A DNA stretch of 64,000 nucleotides from an alpha proteobacterium HIMB59. Lineage in GTDB: Bacteria > Pseudomonadota > Alphaproteobacteria > HIMB59. The stretch's first letter is position 1, and each line of letters starts with the position of its first letter. The translations under genes were made by a program, and so were the position numbers. The DNA lies in the NCBI GenBank assembly GCA_000299115.1, contig CP003801.1, positions 992,001-1,056,000 on the forward strand, in the 5' to 3' direction. Positions 18,427 to 27,314 of the stretch are shown here, piece after piece. The notes beneath the pieces are model-generated. The model was not told the origin of the DNA and made no database searches. It saw nothing but the letters and a program-made list of their open reading frames with translations.

Positions 18427-19344
18427 ATGAAAATTTATCAAAAACTCTATGATACTGATGTTGGCTATAGCTTTTTTAACTCTAAAGTAGCTATTTTTTC
18501 ATTCCTCTTGTTTTTGATAATTGCATTTTGTTCATTATTTGCGGAATTTGTCTCTCCTTACAATCCATTTGATCCACTAAATATTTCACTAATGGATGCT
18601 TTCATTCCTCCTATTTGGTCTGAAGGAGGAGATGTCAGATTTATTTTAGGAACAGATCAACAAGGAAGAGACATGCTCTCAACTATTATCTATGGTTCAA
18701 GAATTTCTTTAATTGTTGGTTTTGCATCAATCATTTTTGCAATGGTGCTTGGAGTTTTCTTAGGTGTAACAGCAGGTTATCTCGGAGGAAAATATGAAAT
18801 CATTGTAATGAGATTAACCGATGTCCAATTAACAATTCCAAGTATATTAATGGCTTTACTAGTCGATGGAATAGCAAGAGCAATCATTTCTAAATCAATG
18901 CATGATGAAATGGCTATTTATGTTTTAATCTTTGCTATAGGAATATCTGAGTGGCCACAGTTTGCTCGAGTAACGAGAGCATCAACATTAGTTGAAAAAA
19001 ATAAAGAGTATGTAGCTGCTTCAAAAATTATCGGCCTATCAAGTATTTATATCATGTTTAAACATATTTTACCTAATATCCTACGTCCAGTATTGGTGAT
19101 AGCTACAATAGGTTTAGCTTTGGCTATTATTGCTGAGTCTACTTTGAGTTTTTTAGGAGTAGGGGTTCCTCCCACCACACCTTCGCTTGGAACGCTTATT
19201 AGATTTGGTAACAACTTTTTATTTTCAGGTGAATGGTGGATTACATTTTTCCCAGCAATTTTTCTAATTGTTTTAGCCTTATCCATTAACTTATTAGGAG
19301 ATTGGATGCGCGATGCATTAAATCCAAAATTAAAAAAGCGATGA
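18427..19344 (+). CDS. dppC: Peptide ABC transporter permease, DppC type
   Basis: This 305-residue permease is the DppB partner. It carries LGTDQQGRDMLSTIIYGSRISL, the highly conserved DppC/OppC motif, and an EAA loop AASKIIGLSSIYIMFKHILPNILRPV. ESTLSFLGVGVPPTTPSLG is a further family hallmark. About six membrane segments can be counted. It starts two bases after the dppB stop. Its stop overlaps the ATPase start (ATGA), so the whole dpp set is one transcription unit. Confidence 0.95.
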   Translation: MKIYQKLYDTDVGYSFFNSKVAIFSFLLFLIIAFCSLFAEFVSPYNPFDPLNISLMDAFIPPIWSEGGDVRFILGTDQQGRDMLSTIIYGSRISLIVGFASIIFAMVLGVFLGVTAGYLGGKYEIIVMRLTDVQLTIPSILMALLVDGIARAIISKSMHDEMAIYVLIFAIGISEWPQFARVTRASTLVEKNKEYVAASKIIGLSSIYIMFKHILPNILRPVLVIATIGLALAIIAESTLSFLGVGVPPTTPSLGTLIRFGNNFLFSGEWWITFFPAIFLIVLALSINLLGDWMRDALNPKLKKR

Positions 19345-21038
19345 GTATTCTTAAAATACAAAATTTAGATATTTCATATAAAACAAGAAAAGAGACTATT
19401 GTTGCTAGTCAAAATGTTAGTTTTACCCTAGAAAAAGGGGAAATTTTAGGAGTTGTAGGAGAGTCGGGTTCTGGCAAGTCCACAATAGCTAATGCCATTA
19501 TTAATCAAATCGACCCTCCGGGTGAAATCACACAAGGTTCAATTCAATTAGATAACTTGGAGCTTTGTAATAATGAAAAATTAATACAAACCTTTAGAGG
19601 AAAAAAAATTGGTTTTATATTCCAAGATCCTCAAACTTCTCTAAATCCTTTATTTACAATTAAAGAACAATTAGTTGAGACTATTCAAACTCATTTAAAA
19701 TTGAGCGATCAAGATGCAATTCAAAGAGCAATTCAACTATTAAAAGAAGTAGGTATCCATGATGCGGAAAAGCGTATCAATGATTACCCCCATCAATTCA
19801 GTGGAGGAATGCGGCAAAGAGTGGTGATTGCTTTGTCAATTTGTTGTGAACCTGATTTATTGATAGCCGACGAACCTACAACGGCATTAGATGTCAGTAT
19901 CCAAGCGCAAATTTTAAATCTTATTAAAGAATTAACCATTAAAAGAAATCTTGCAGTCATTATTATTACCCATGATATGGGTGTTATTGCCGAGATAACT
20001 AATAAAGTTGCAATCATGCGTTACGGAGTCATTGTTGAACAAGGTCCAACTAAGGATATTTTAACAAATCCCCAGTCATCAGAGGGAAAAAGTTTAATTA
20101 TTTCTGTTCCGCCCACTAATAAAAAAATTAATCGATTTACTCTAATTAGCCCTGAAGGAAAAGAAATCACATTGAATTCTGCTAATCTTACAAAAAATAT
20201 TATTAAAACATGGGGTGTGAGAGAAACGAGTAATAGAAAAATTTTAAACTTTGAAAATATTTCTAAAGTCTTTGATGATGGTTCTTTATTAAAGAAACAA
20301 GATAACAAAGATATGGTAAAGGCTTTAAACAAAGTAACATTTGATGTATTTGAAGGCGAGACCCTTGGATTAGTAGGGGAGTCAGGTTCAGGTAAATCTA
20401 CTATTGCAAAAATTATTACTGGTCTAATAAAACCATCATCTGGAAAAATATCTTACTACAATGATCAATTGTATAATGATCGAAACATTTACCAGCCTCA
20501 ATATAGTAGGGGTCAGATTCAAATGATTTTCCAAGATCCTTACTCCTCGCTAAATCCAAGGTTTAAAGTTAGAGATATCATAGCGGAACCGTTAAAATTT
20601 TATCAAAAAGACCTTTCCCAGCAGGAATTACAGTCAAATATTCATGATTTGATTGATATCGCCGGTATGTCTCGACAGTCTTTAGATCGATACCCCCATG
20701 AGTTTTCTGGTGGTCAAAGACAAAGAATATCAATCGCCCGAGCTCTTGCTACAAGACCTAGGCTATTAATTTGTGATGAACCTACTTCGGCATTGGATGT
20801 CAGTATTCAAGCTCAAATTCTTAACCTATTAAAAGATATTCAAGATGAGTTGCACTTAACCATGCTTTTTATTTCACATGATTTACCAGTAATACGACAA
20901 ATGTGTAATCGTATTGTTGTTTTAAAAGATGGCAATGTTTGTGAAATTAATGACTCTGAGAGTTTGTTTAATCATCCTCAACATTCTTACACAAAACAAT
21001 TAATTAATTTAATGCCAAAAATAGAGTCCCTCGTCTAA
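19341..21038 (+). CDS. Peptide ABC transporter double ATP-binding protein (DppD-DppF fused)
   Basis: This 565-residue protein contains two complete ABC ATPase domains in tandem. The first has Walker A GESGSGKST, signature FSGGMRQRVVIALS and Walker B LLIADEP. The second, from about residue 290, has Walker A GESGSGKST, signature FSGGQRQRISIARA and LLICDEP. Separate DppD and DppF are fused here, as in YejF and many alphaproteobacterial systems. Start 19341 gives MSILKIQNLDIS, and overlaps the dppC stop in ATGA; an upstream in-frame ATG at 19302 would lie inside dppC and add 13 non-family residues. Confidence 0.94.
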   Translation: MSILKIQNLDISYKTRKETIVASQNVSFTLEKGEILGVVGESGSGKSTIANAIINQIDPPGEITQGSIQLDNLELCNNEKLIQTFRGKKIGFIFQDPQTSLNPLFTIKEQLVETIQTHLKLSDQDAIQRAIQLLKEVGIHDAEKRINDYPHQFSGGMRQRVVIALSICCEPDLLIADEPTTALDVSIQAQILNLIKELTIKRNLAVIIITHDMGVIAEITNKVAIMRYGVIVEQGPTKDILTNPQSSEGKSLIISVPPTNKKINRFTLISPEGKEITLNSANLTKNIIKTWGVRETSNRKILNFENISKVFDDGSLLKKQDNKDMVKALNKVTFDVFEGETLGLVGESGSGKSTIAKIITGLIKPSSGKISYYNDQLYNDRNIYQPQYSRGQIQMIFQDPYSSLNPRFKVRDIIAEPLKFYQKDLSQQELQSNIHDLIDIAGMSRQSLDRYPHEFSGGQRQRISIARALATRPRLLICDEPTSALDVSIQAQILNLLKDIQDELHLTMLFISHDLPVIRQMCNRIVVLKDGNVCEINDSESLFNHPQHSYTKQLINLMPKIESLV

Positions 21039-21041
21039 TTC

Positions 21042-21698
21042 ATGAAAACAGCATTAGTATTTGGATCATCGGGTCTAGTGGGGCAACAATTAGTACAACA
21101 ACTCATACAAAATAATTCTTATCAAAAAATTAAATTATTTGTTCGAAAAAAACTTAACATACAAAATCATAAGGTTGAATTTATAGAAACAAAATTTGAT
21201 AATTTAGAGATATTGTCTCCAGACATAAAAGGAGATGATTGTTTTTTTTGTATTGGTACTACAAAAAAAAATTCACCTGAAAAGTCAGAATACCAAAGAG
21301 TAGAATTAGAACTTCCCAAAAAAATTGCTAATTTAGCTAAACAAAATGATCTTCATTCGTTTATTTTTGTTTCTTCGGGTTATGCCAATTCTAAAAGTTC
21401 AGGTGACTACCTAAGATTCAAAGGATTAGTTGAAGAAGAATTAATATCTCTAAAATTTACCAATTTAGGAATTTTAAGACCATCATTTCTTTTAGGTGAT
21501 CGAAAAGAAAAAAGAATTGGAGAGAAAATAGGAATTATTATCTTTAAAATACTTTCCCCTTTTATGATAGGTCCTTTAAAAAGAATGAAACCTATCCATG
21601 TGAAAACAGTTGCTGGTGCGATGATTAAAATCGCTCAATTGGAAATTAAACAGAGCATTTTTGAATCAGATGAGATTGTAAAATTAAATGAAAATTAA
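21042..21698 (+). CDS. NAD(P)-binding Rossmann protein, HTATIP2/YwnB-like
   Basis: This 218-residue protein begins MKTALVFGSSGLVGQQLVQQL, with the GxxGxxG nucleotide loop of extended short-chain dehydrogenases. A CIGTTKKNSPEK stretch, then FIFVSSGYANSKSSGDYLRFKG with a YxxxK-like pair, and ILRPSFLLGDR match the HTATIP2/atypical epimerase group. The substrate is unknown; some family members are redox sensors rather than enzymes. It starts three bases after the dpp ATPase gene and overlaps the next gene by 11 bases. It may therefore be carried as a passenger on the dpp transcript. Confidence 0.8.
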   Translation: MKTALVFGSSGLVGQQLVQQLIQNNSYQKIKLFVRKKLNIQNHKVEFIETKFDNLEILSPDIKGDDCFFCIGTTKKNSPEKSEYQRVELELPKKIANLAKQNDLHSFIFVSSGYANSKSSGDYLRFKGLVEEELISLKFTNLGILRPSFLLGDRKEKRIGEKIGIIIFKILSPFMIGPLKRMKPIHVKTVAGAMIKIAQLEIKQSIFESDEIVKLNEN

Positions 21699-22566
21699 AG
21701 GTATTTATACCCCGGTTGTTACTCCTTTTAGGAAAAACTTTGAAATAGACTTTGAGTCTTTAGAGAAAATTCTCAAATTTCTTTTAAAGAAAAAAATCCA
21801 CGGAATAGTCGTTGGAGGCACTACGGGAGAGTATTTTTCTTTGAATTTTCAAGAAAGAATACAATTATTTGAATTTGTAAAAAAGATTGTTGGAAATAAA
21901 TGTCAGCTAATTGCAGGTACTACGGCCATCAATGCTAACGAAGCCATTGAGCTCTCATTAATAGCGAAATATCTAGGCTATAAATGTATTTTGTTAGGAA
22001 GTCCTCCATATTCGCAACCTACACAAGATGAGAGTGCCCAATTTTTTCTCAACATAGCTAAAAAAGTTCAGATACCTATCATGATGTATAACTTTCCAGA
22101 GAAAATGGCTTTTGAAATAAAAGAACCCTTTTTAAAAAAAGTTATGTCGAATAAATTTTTTACTTCAATCAAACATAACTCTTCTAATCCAGCAATGATA
22201 AGACACTTTGCTTCAAATTATCCTTCTTTGCAAATCGCATGCGGCAATGATTTGCAATTTTTAGAATTTTGTAGCTGGGGAAGTGAGTCTTGGGTAGGTG
22301 GAATGTCTAATTGTTTTCCACAATTGCATATAGAAATTTATAAAAATGCAATCATTAATAAAAATTTTGATAAAGCTAGAGATAGGTTATTAAAATTAAA
22401 ACAAATTATTGATTACGTTATTTCAATAGGTAAATACACACAAAGTGTAAAATTTATTATGAAAGAATTAGGACTTTGTAATGAATTATGTCGTCCGCCT
22501 TATTTAACTTTAAATATTGATGAAAAGAAAAAAGTAAAAAAATATTTAAATTTGATCCTGAAATAA
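21688..22566 (+). CDS. DapA-family aldolase/lyase (dihydrodipicolinate synthase-like)
   Basis: This 292-residue class I aldolase of the DapA/NanA barrel shows the GGTTGEYFSL phosphate/carboxylate loop, the catalytic Tyr in MMYNFP and the Schiff-base Lys in TSIKHNSSN. A pyruvate-derived substrate is therefore expected. The residues after the Lys differ from the IKEAS/IKDSS of true DapA. The neighbourhood (GntR, TRAP, Gfo/Idh) also points to a catabolic member, for example a 2-keto-3-deoxy sugar acid or hydroxyketoacid lyase, rather than lysine synthesis. It overlaps the previous gene by 11 bases and the convergent gntR by 21 bases. Confidence 0.85.
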   Translation: MKIKGIYTPVVTPFRKNFEIDFESLEKILKFLLKKKIHGIVVGGTTGEYFSLNFQERIQLFEFVKKIVGNKCQLIAGTTAINANEAIELSLIAKYLGYKCILLGSPPYSQPTQDESAQFFLNIAKKVQIPIMMYNFPEKMAFEIKEPFLKKVMSNKFFTSIKHNSSNPAMIRHFASNYPSLQIACGNDLQFLEFCSWGSESWVGGMSNCFPQLHIEIYKNAIINKNFDKARDRLLKLKQIIDYVISIGKYTQSVKFIMKELGLCNELCRPPYLTLNIDEKKKVKKYLNLILK

Positions 22567-23208
22567 ATCAAGAGCATGCTCTAGTCCTTTTTCAATATGG
22601 ATCTTTAAATATTTAATTGCGTTATCTGCATCTCTTTCTATAGAGAAATTATATATTTGATTGTGTTCATCTATTGCTTCCTCGCCTCTGAATTGAAGTA
22701 AGATTATTTGATACCTCAAATATCGATCAAATAAATTTGAATGAAGTGCCATTAAATTTTTAGATCCACAGGCAGCAATACATGCTAAATGGAATTCCCA
22801 GTCATATTTTTTCCAGCTCTCAACTATATCTTTGTTTTTATTGTCCATTTTATTTTCAATTAAACTCAATTTATGATGAGCGGCTACCAAGTTTCCCTCC
22901 CAATCAGTATCTCCATTTTTTAAGGAAAGATTAAGAGCGTAGCTTTCAAGCAGTATTCTTAGTTTTGCAATTTCAATTAAATCTTCTCTTGAAAAAGGGC
23001 TGACAAAAAAACCTCTTTGTTCTTCTGCCACCACGAAACCTTCACTTGAAAGTCTATTTAGCGTTTCTCTGATGGTTGATAAGCTAACTGGATATTTTTT
23101 TTTGATCTCATCTAATTTTAGTTTGCTGGAAGGTTTTAATTCCCCGAAAATAATATCTCTTTTAATTTTTTTATATGTCGATGATCCTATCGTATCCATA
23201 TTCCCCAT
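22546..23208 (-). CDS. GntR-family transcriptional regulator (FCD type)
   Basis: This 220-residue regulator has an N-terminal winged helix (about 10-75: IIFGELKPSSKLKLDEIKKKY, then VSLSTIRETLNRLSSEGFV). A C-terminal all-helical FCD domain follows, with the metal/effector residues in WEFHLACIAACGS and EHNQIYNFSIERDADNAI. FCD members bind small carboxylates or sugar acids. It is divergent from the Gfo/Idh gene, with a large inverted repeat between them that is the natural operator candidate. It is convergent with the DapA-like gene. The likely targets are the Gfo/Idh gene and dctPQM. Confidence 0.93.
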   Translation of the reverse strand: MGNMDTIGSSTYKKIKRDIIFGELKPSSKLKLDEIKKKYPVSLSTIRETLNRLSSEGFVVAEEQRGFFVSPFSREDLIEIAKLRILLESYALNLSLKNGDTDWEGNLVAAHHKLSLIENKMDNKNKDIVESWKKYDWEFHLACIAACGSKNLMALHSNLFDRYLRYQIILLQFRGEEAIDEHNQIYNFSIERDADNAIKYLKIHIEKGLEHALDLFQDQI

Positions 23209-23259
23209 AAATTTATTATTTATTAAAAATATATATTAATCAATATTTCAAAAATAATT

Positions 23260-23297
23260 AGTAATAACAGATATCTTGTAAAATATCAGTTATTACT
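23260..23297. promoter_or_regulatory. Large inverted repeat, candidate GntR operator
   Basis: A 15-base left arm (23260-23274, AGTAATAACAGATAT) faces a right arm (23283-23297, ATATCAGTTATTACT) across an eight-base spacer, with 14 of 15 positions complementary. It lies in the 106-base gap between divergent gntR and the Gfo/Idh gene. It overlaps a possible promoter for the latter (TTGTAA 23276-23281, TATATA 23300-23305), so binding would block transcription. The 9-mer TACTGTTAT at its right edge (23294-23302) recurs before dctP. Confidence 0.65.
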
Positions 23298-23314
23298 GTT
23301 ATATATAAAATTTT

Positions 23315-24361
23315 ATGAGTGAAGTAAATTTAGCAATTCTTGGATGTGGCTTGGTTGGCAAAAGGCATGTTGAGGCTATAAAAGAAACTGATGGTATTAA
23401 TTTGACTGATATCATAGAACATGACCCAACATCTTTAGTGGGCTTCAATAAATCTCAAGATATAAAAATTCATAATAACCTTGAAGAATATTTAATTCAA
23501 AATCAACCTGACGGTATGATTATTTCAACTCCTACTGTTATGCATTTAGAACAATCTCTAATTTGTTTAGAAAAAAAAATTCCTTTATTAATTGAAAAAC
23601 CTATAGCTATAAATTCTTTGGAGGCTTTTCAAATTGTTAAAAAATCTGAAGAAACTAATACTCCTGTTTTGATTGGTCAGCACCGAAGACATAACAATAT
23701 AGCGAAAATAGGGAAAAAAATAATATCTGATGGAGCGATTGGTGAGGTAAGATCTATTCAAGCTACGTGCTGGTTTTATAAACCTGATCATTATTTTAAT
23801 TCAGCTCCATGGAGAAAGCAAAAAGGAGCAGGTCCAATTTATGTCAATTTAATTCATGACATAGATTTACTAAGATATTTTTGTGGTGACGTTAAATCAG
23901 TATTTGCCTATGGGGTGCCCTCAAAGAGAGGTTATGAGAATGAAGATGTAGCATCAATTTTATTAAAATTTGAAAATGATATTACAGCTACACTTTCAGT
24001 ATCTGATAGTATTGTCTCTCCCTGGAGTTGGGAAATGACCTCTAAAGAACATCCTATTTATCATCCGGTCGACAATTCTTGTTATTTAATAGGGGGCTCT
24101 AAGGGATCGCTGTCACTTCCAGATTTATCAATTTGGAAACATGAAAATCAACCAGATTGGTGGACGCCTATCAATAGAAATTCTTTAAGTCATGATTATA
24201 TTGATCCATTAGTGGCTCAGCTTCAAAATTTCAAAGATGTTATTACTAATAATTCTGAACCTTTGGTAACAGCTTCAGAGGGTGCTAAATCATTAAAAGT
24301 CATTGAGGCTATTCATGAGTCCATTTCAAAAAACTTGATGATTTCAATCCAAAATATCTGA
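23315..24361 (+). CDS. Gfo/Idh/MocA-family oxidoreductase
   Basis: This 348-residue NAD(P)-dependent dehydrogenase has an N-terminal Rossmann fold (LAILGCGLVGKRHVEAI). The catalytic-loop Lys is in LIEKPIA, followed by GQHRRHN. The C-terminal domain has the HDIDLLRYF motif. The family oxidises or reduces sugars, inositols and sugar acids. The neighbouring TRAP transporter and DapA-like lyase suggest a carbohydrate-acid substrate, but that is inference. No Shine-Dalgarno precedes ATG; the predicted transcription start would fall within a few bases of it, so the mRNA may be leaderless. Confidence 0.9.
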   Translation: MSEVNLAILGCGLVGKRHVEAIKETDGINLTDIIEHDPTSLVGFNKSQDIKIHNNLEEYLIQNQPDGMIISTPTVMHLEQSLICLEKKIPLLIEKPIAINSLEAFQIVKKSEETNTPVLIGQHRRHNNIAKIGKKIISDGAIGEVRSIQATCWFYKPDHYFNSAPWRKQKGAGPIYVNLIHDIDLLRYFCGDVKSVFAYGVPSKRGYENEDVASILLKFENDITATLSVSDSIVSPWSWEMTSKEHPIYHPVDNSCYLIGGSKGSLSLPDLSIWKHENQPDWWTPINRNSLSHDYIDPLVAQLQNFKDVITNNSEPLVTASEGAKSLKVIEAIHESISKNLMISIQNI

Positions 24362-24377
24362 TATTTTTTAAAATATA

Positions 24378-24416
24378 TTGCATATCAAATTAAATCAGTA
24401 ATAATCGTACTGTTAT
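24378..24416 (+). promoter_or_regulatory. dctP promoter region with operator-like repeat
   Basis: TTGCAT (24378-24383) and AATAAT (24400-24405) are 16 bases apart and could be -35 and -10 boxes. A short inverted repeat CAGTA (24396-24400) and TACTG (24408-24412) overlaps the -10. TACTGTTAT (24408-24416) repeats the 9-mer found at the gntR-gfo/idh inverted repeat, at a similar distance (about 20-25 bases) before the start codon. Confidence 0.45.
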
Positions 24417-24431
24417 TTTAAGGAGGAAGTT

Positions 24432-25430
24432 ATGACTTCAAAATTTAGAAAAATTTTTCTTAGTTTATTTATTTCACTAAGTTTAATTCCAGCTACTTTC
24501 CTTTCTGCTAATGCATTAACATTTACAATGGCTACTTCTGGCTCTGAAACAGATATGAGATCTGTGGCAATCGTAGATGTATTTCAACCAGCTGTTTCTG
24601 GTTTTGCTGATATGCAGATTGGTTATAACGCAACAATGTTTGATCAAGGAACTGAATTAGACGCTATAAGTAGAGGTAACCTGACTATGTCAATTGCGTC
24701 TGCTCAAGAACTAGCACAGTTCTTTCCTGAGTTTTCAATCTTTGCAACAGGATACGTTCACCAAGATGCTGCTCATCAAGTAAGAGTTTTTAATGATCCT
24801 TTAATGGATCCTTTTAAAAAGAAAGCTGAAGATGAATTAGGTGTAAAACTTTTATCTGTTATGTATTTAGGAAAAAGACACGTTAACCTTAGACAAACAA
24901 AAGATGAATTAACTGTTAATACTCCAGCAGATTTAGCGGGTGTAAATTTACGTATGCCAGGAACAGATGCATGGCAGTTCTTAGGAAATGCTCTTGGCGC
25001 TTCAGCTACTCCTCTAGCATTTAATGAGGTTTATCAAGCGTTAGCAACTGGTGCTGTTGATGGACAAGATAATCCACTTCCTACTGTTGTAGATAAAAAA
25101 TTTTATGAAGTAACAAAGCAAATTGCTCTTACTTCGCATCTAGTTGATTTAAACTATATTGCTTTTTCAAAGGCAACTTGGGATTCATTATCTCCAGATC
25201 AGCAAATGACTGTTCAAAGAGCTGCTGATGCTGCGGCTGCTTATGGAAGATTAAAACAGTTAGATAAAGAAAATAATCTTGCTGATTTTATAAGATCTCA
25301 GGGAGTTGAAATTTACACACCAGACCTAGAAGCATTTAGAACTCATGTACAAAAACAGTACGAGGGTAGTGAAGTTGCTGCTACATGGCCTGAGGGAGTG
25401 TTAGATAAAATCAATTCTTTAGGTAATTAG
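24432..25430 (+). CDS. dctP: TRAP transporter solute-binding protein, DctP family
   Basis: This 332-residue periplasmic protein binds a small organic acid for the DctQM membrane pair. The signal peptide is about residues 1-28, ending SANA before LTFTMATSG. The DctP hallmark region LAGVNLRMPGTDAWQFLGNALGA contains the Arg that grips a substrate carboxylate. GAVDGQDNPLPTVVDKKFYEV is the second hallmark. Start 24432 has AGGAGG (24421-24426) five bases upstream, a near-ideal ribosome site. The ligand cannot be read; sugar acids are common in this subgroup. A hairpin follows directly. Confidence 0.95.
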   Translation: MTSKFRKIFLSLFISLSLIPATFLSANALTFTMATSGSETDMRSVAIVDVFQPAVSGFADMQIGYNATMFDQGTELDAISRGNLTMSIASAQELAQFFPEFSIFATGYVHQDAAHQVRVFNDPLMDPFKKKAEDELGVKLLSVMYLGKRHVNLRQTKDELTVNTPADLAGVNLRMPGTDAWQFLGNALGASATPLAFNEVYQALATGAVDGQDNPLPTVVDKKFYEVTKQIALTSHLVDLNYIAFSKATWDSLSPDQQMTVQRAADAAAAYGRLKQLDKENNLADFIRSQGVEIYTPDLEAFRTHVQKQYEGSEVAATWPEGVLDKINSLGN

Positions 25431-25433
25431 TAT

Positions 25434-25450
25434 TAAACCCTAGGGGTTTA
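25434..25450 (+). repeat. Hairpin between dctP and dctQ
   Basis: A seven-base inverted repeat, TAAACCC (25434-25440) and GGGTTTA (25444-25450), with a three-base loop TAG begins three bases after the dctP stop. No T-run follows. It occupies the same place as the hairpins in the other four transporters here and is 36 bases before dctQ. Confidence 0.65.
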
Positions 25451-25486
25451 TAATAATTCCTCTATCTATATACTTGGAGCCGTTTA

Positions 25487-26014
25487 ATGAACAATATATT
25501 TAAATGGCTCCAAAAAACTTCTAATTTCATTATCGCTAGTATGCTAGCGGTTCTTTTTTTTACTTTCTTATTTCAAATATTTTCTAGGTATATCTTGCGA
25601 TCTCCGTTTGGCTGGACTCTAGAGTTATGTTTAATTTTATGGGTTTGGATTGTTTTTTTTGGATGTGCTTTTGTAGTAAAAGAAAAAGATCATGTCACTT
25701 TTGATATTTTATATTATGCAACCTCTTTAAAAACTCGATACATTTTTTCAATTATTTCTGCATTAGCTATCATTTTTATTATGGGCTGGTCTTTTTTACC
25801 AACTCTTGATTACATCGATTGGATGAAAATGAGAAAAACTACTACTGTTAAAATTCCTTTTTTTGGTAATAAAATTCCCCTTAAGTACATTTTTTCTATT
25901 TATGGTATTTTTTTATTGTCGATTATCATTCAATATGCCTGGAAAATTAAAAAATTATTAAATAATCAAATAAATCTCGATAATCGTTTTTCCTCTTTAG
26001 ATGAAACAAAATAA
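25487..26014 (+). CDS. dctQ: TRAP transporter small permease, DctQ family
   Basis: This 175-residue membrane protein has four hydrophobic segments. The family signature SRYILRSPFGWTLELCLILWVWIVFFGCAFV is read around residues 33-63 (key features RY, PFGWT, E and W). It pairs with DctM as the small subunit of the sodium-driven tripartite carrier. TTGGAGCC lies shortly before ATG, so its ribosome site is moderate. It ends four bases before dctM, implying coexpression at fixed ratio. Confidence 0.93.
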   Translation: MNNIFKWLQKTSNFIIASMLAVLFFTFLFQIFSRYILRSPFGWTLELCLILWVWIVFFGCAFVVKEKDHVTFDILYYATSLKTRYIFSIISALAIIFIMGWSFLPTLDYIDWMKMRKTTTVKIPFFGNKIPLKYIFSIYGIFLLSIIIQYAWKIKKLLNNQINLDNRFSSLDETK

Positions 26015-26018
26015 CTAA

Positions 26019-27314
26019 ATGACTCTCGAGCTTACTCTATGTTTACTTACTCTTTTTGGACTGGCCGGCATAGGCACTCCGGTTGGCTATTCTATCATGA
26101 TGTCTTCTATAATTTATTTTGCAGTAGGGGGATTTGATGTTGCTTTAACTGGAGAAAAAATTCTACAAGGCTTGTACAAATCTTTTGTTTTATTGGCCGT
26201 ACCTTTATTCATAGCTGCTGCAAATATTATGAATGGTGGAACAATAACTGATCGCTTACTAAAATTTTGCATAGCAGTTGTTGGTCGTTTTAAAGGTGGT
26301 TTAGGGCATGTTAATGTCGTGGCTTCACTTATTTTTTCTGGAATGTCAGGTTCGGCGGTCGCTGATGCTGCAGGAATAGGAAAAATCATTATAGGCATGA
26401 TGACTAAAAGTGGGAGATACACTAAAGGGTATGCGGCCGCAATTACTGCTGCTTCAGCCACTATCGGTCCAATTATACCTCCTTCAATACCAATGGTTCT
26501 TTATTCAGTTGTATCAGACAGCTCAATAGGTTTTTTATTTCTTGCAGGAATAGTTCCAGGTTTGATTATGGGATTATTTTTAATGATATTGAATGGATAT
26601 ATATCCCATAAAAGAAATTTTGCTACTGAAGAACCAGTACCTTTAAGTCAATTACCAAAAACAACTTTTAACGCTTTTCCAGCTTTATTAATGCCAGCAA
26701 TTTTGCTTTACGGTATTTATGGAGGTGTTACTACACCAACTGAAGCTGCAGCTATAGCTGCTTTATACGCTTTAATTTTAGCTGCTGGTCTTTATAGAGC
26801 TTTAACTTTTAATTCTCTTTATGAAATTCTAGTTGAAAGTGCTCGTTCTTCAGCTGCTGTTGGAGTAGTAATTGGTGGTGCGTTTATTCTGAACTATATC
26901 GTAATAGCAGAGAATATTCCGAGTTTTATGTCCACAATATTAACAGGAATAGATATGCACCCTTTATTATTTTTATTACTTATTAACATCTTTGTGCTTG
27001 TTCTAGGTTGTTTTTTAGATGCTACGACAATAATTTTAGTAATTGTTCCTTTATTTATTCCTGCTTGCAAAGCATTAGGAATAGATTTAGTTCATTTTGG
27101 AGTTTTGGTTGTCGTTAACTCAATGATTGGTTTAATAACACCTCCTTACGGCATCCTTCTTTTTGTTATTAATGCTGTTACAGGAATACCAATCAAAGAA
27201 ATAATCTCTGAAATATGGATATTTTTTATCACTTTAATAGCCGCTCTTATAACTCTTATAATTTTTCCTGATATGGTCCTTTGGCTTCCAAGATTGATGG
27301 GCTATTCAGGATAA
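26019..27314 (+). CDS. dctM: TRAP transporter large permease, DctM family
   Basis: This 431-residue membrane protein has about 12 segments and is the transport channel of the TRAP system. Typical motifs are FSGMSGSAVADAAGIGKI near residue 108, IGPIIPPSIPMVLY and GLITPPYGILLFVI, the re-entrant loops that bind sodium and substrate. Length is standard. It has little Shine-Dalgarno and follows dctQ by four bases. The 3' end overlaps the convergent aroE-like gene by nine bases. Confidence 0.96.
   Translation: MTLELTLCLLTLFGLAGIGTPVGYSIMMSSIIYFAVGGFDVALTGEKILQGLYKSFVLLAVPLFIAAANIMNGGTITDRLLKFCIAVVGRFKGGLGHVNVVASLIFSGMSGSAVADAAGIGKIIIGMMTKSGRYTKGYAAAITAASATIGPIIPPSIPMVLYSVVSDSSIGFLFLAGIVPGLIMGLFLMILNGYISHKRNFATEEPVPLSQLPKTTFNAFPALLMPAILLYGIYGGVTTPTEAAAIAALYALILAAGLYRALTFNSLYEILVESARSSAAVGVVIGGAFILNYIVIAENIPSFMSTILTGIDMHPLLFLLLINIFVLVLGCFLDATTIILVIVPLFIPACKALGIDLVHFGVLVVVNSMIGLITPPYGILLFVINAVTGIPIKEIISEIWIFFITLIAALITLIIFPDMVLWLPRLMGYSG

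Noticed and set aside
19302-19340. Upstream ATG for the double ATPase
   Set aside because: It lies within dppC in another frame; the ATGA overlap at 19341 fits the ABC domain start.
19341-21038. Double ATPase as a fusion caused by sequencing or frameshift error
   Set aside because: The frame is continuous, both domains are intact, and such fusions (YejF type) are common.
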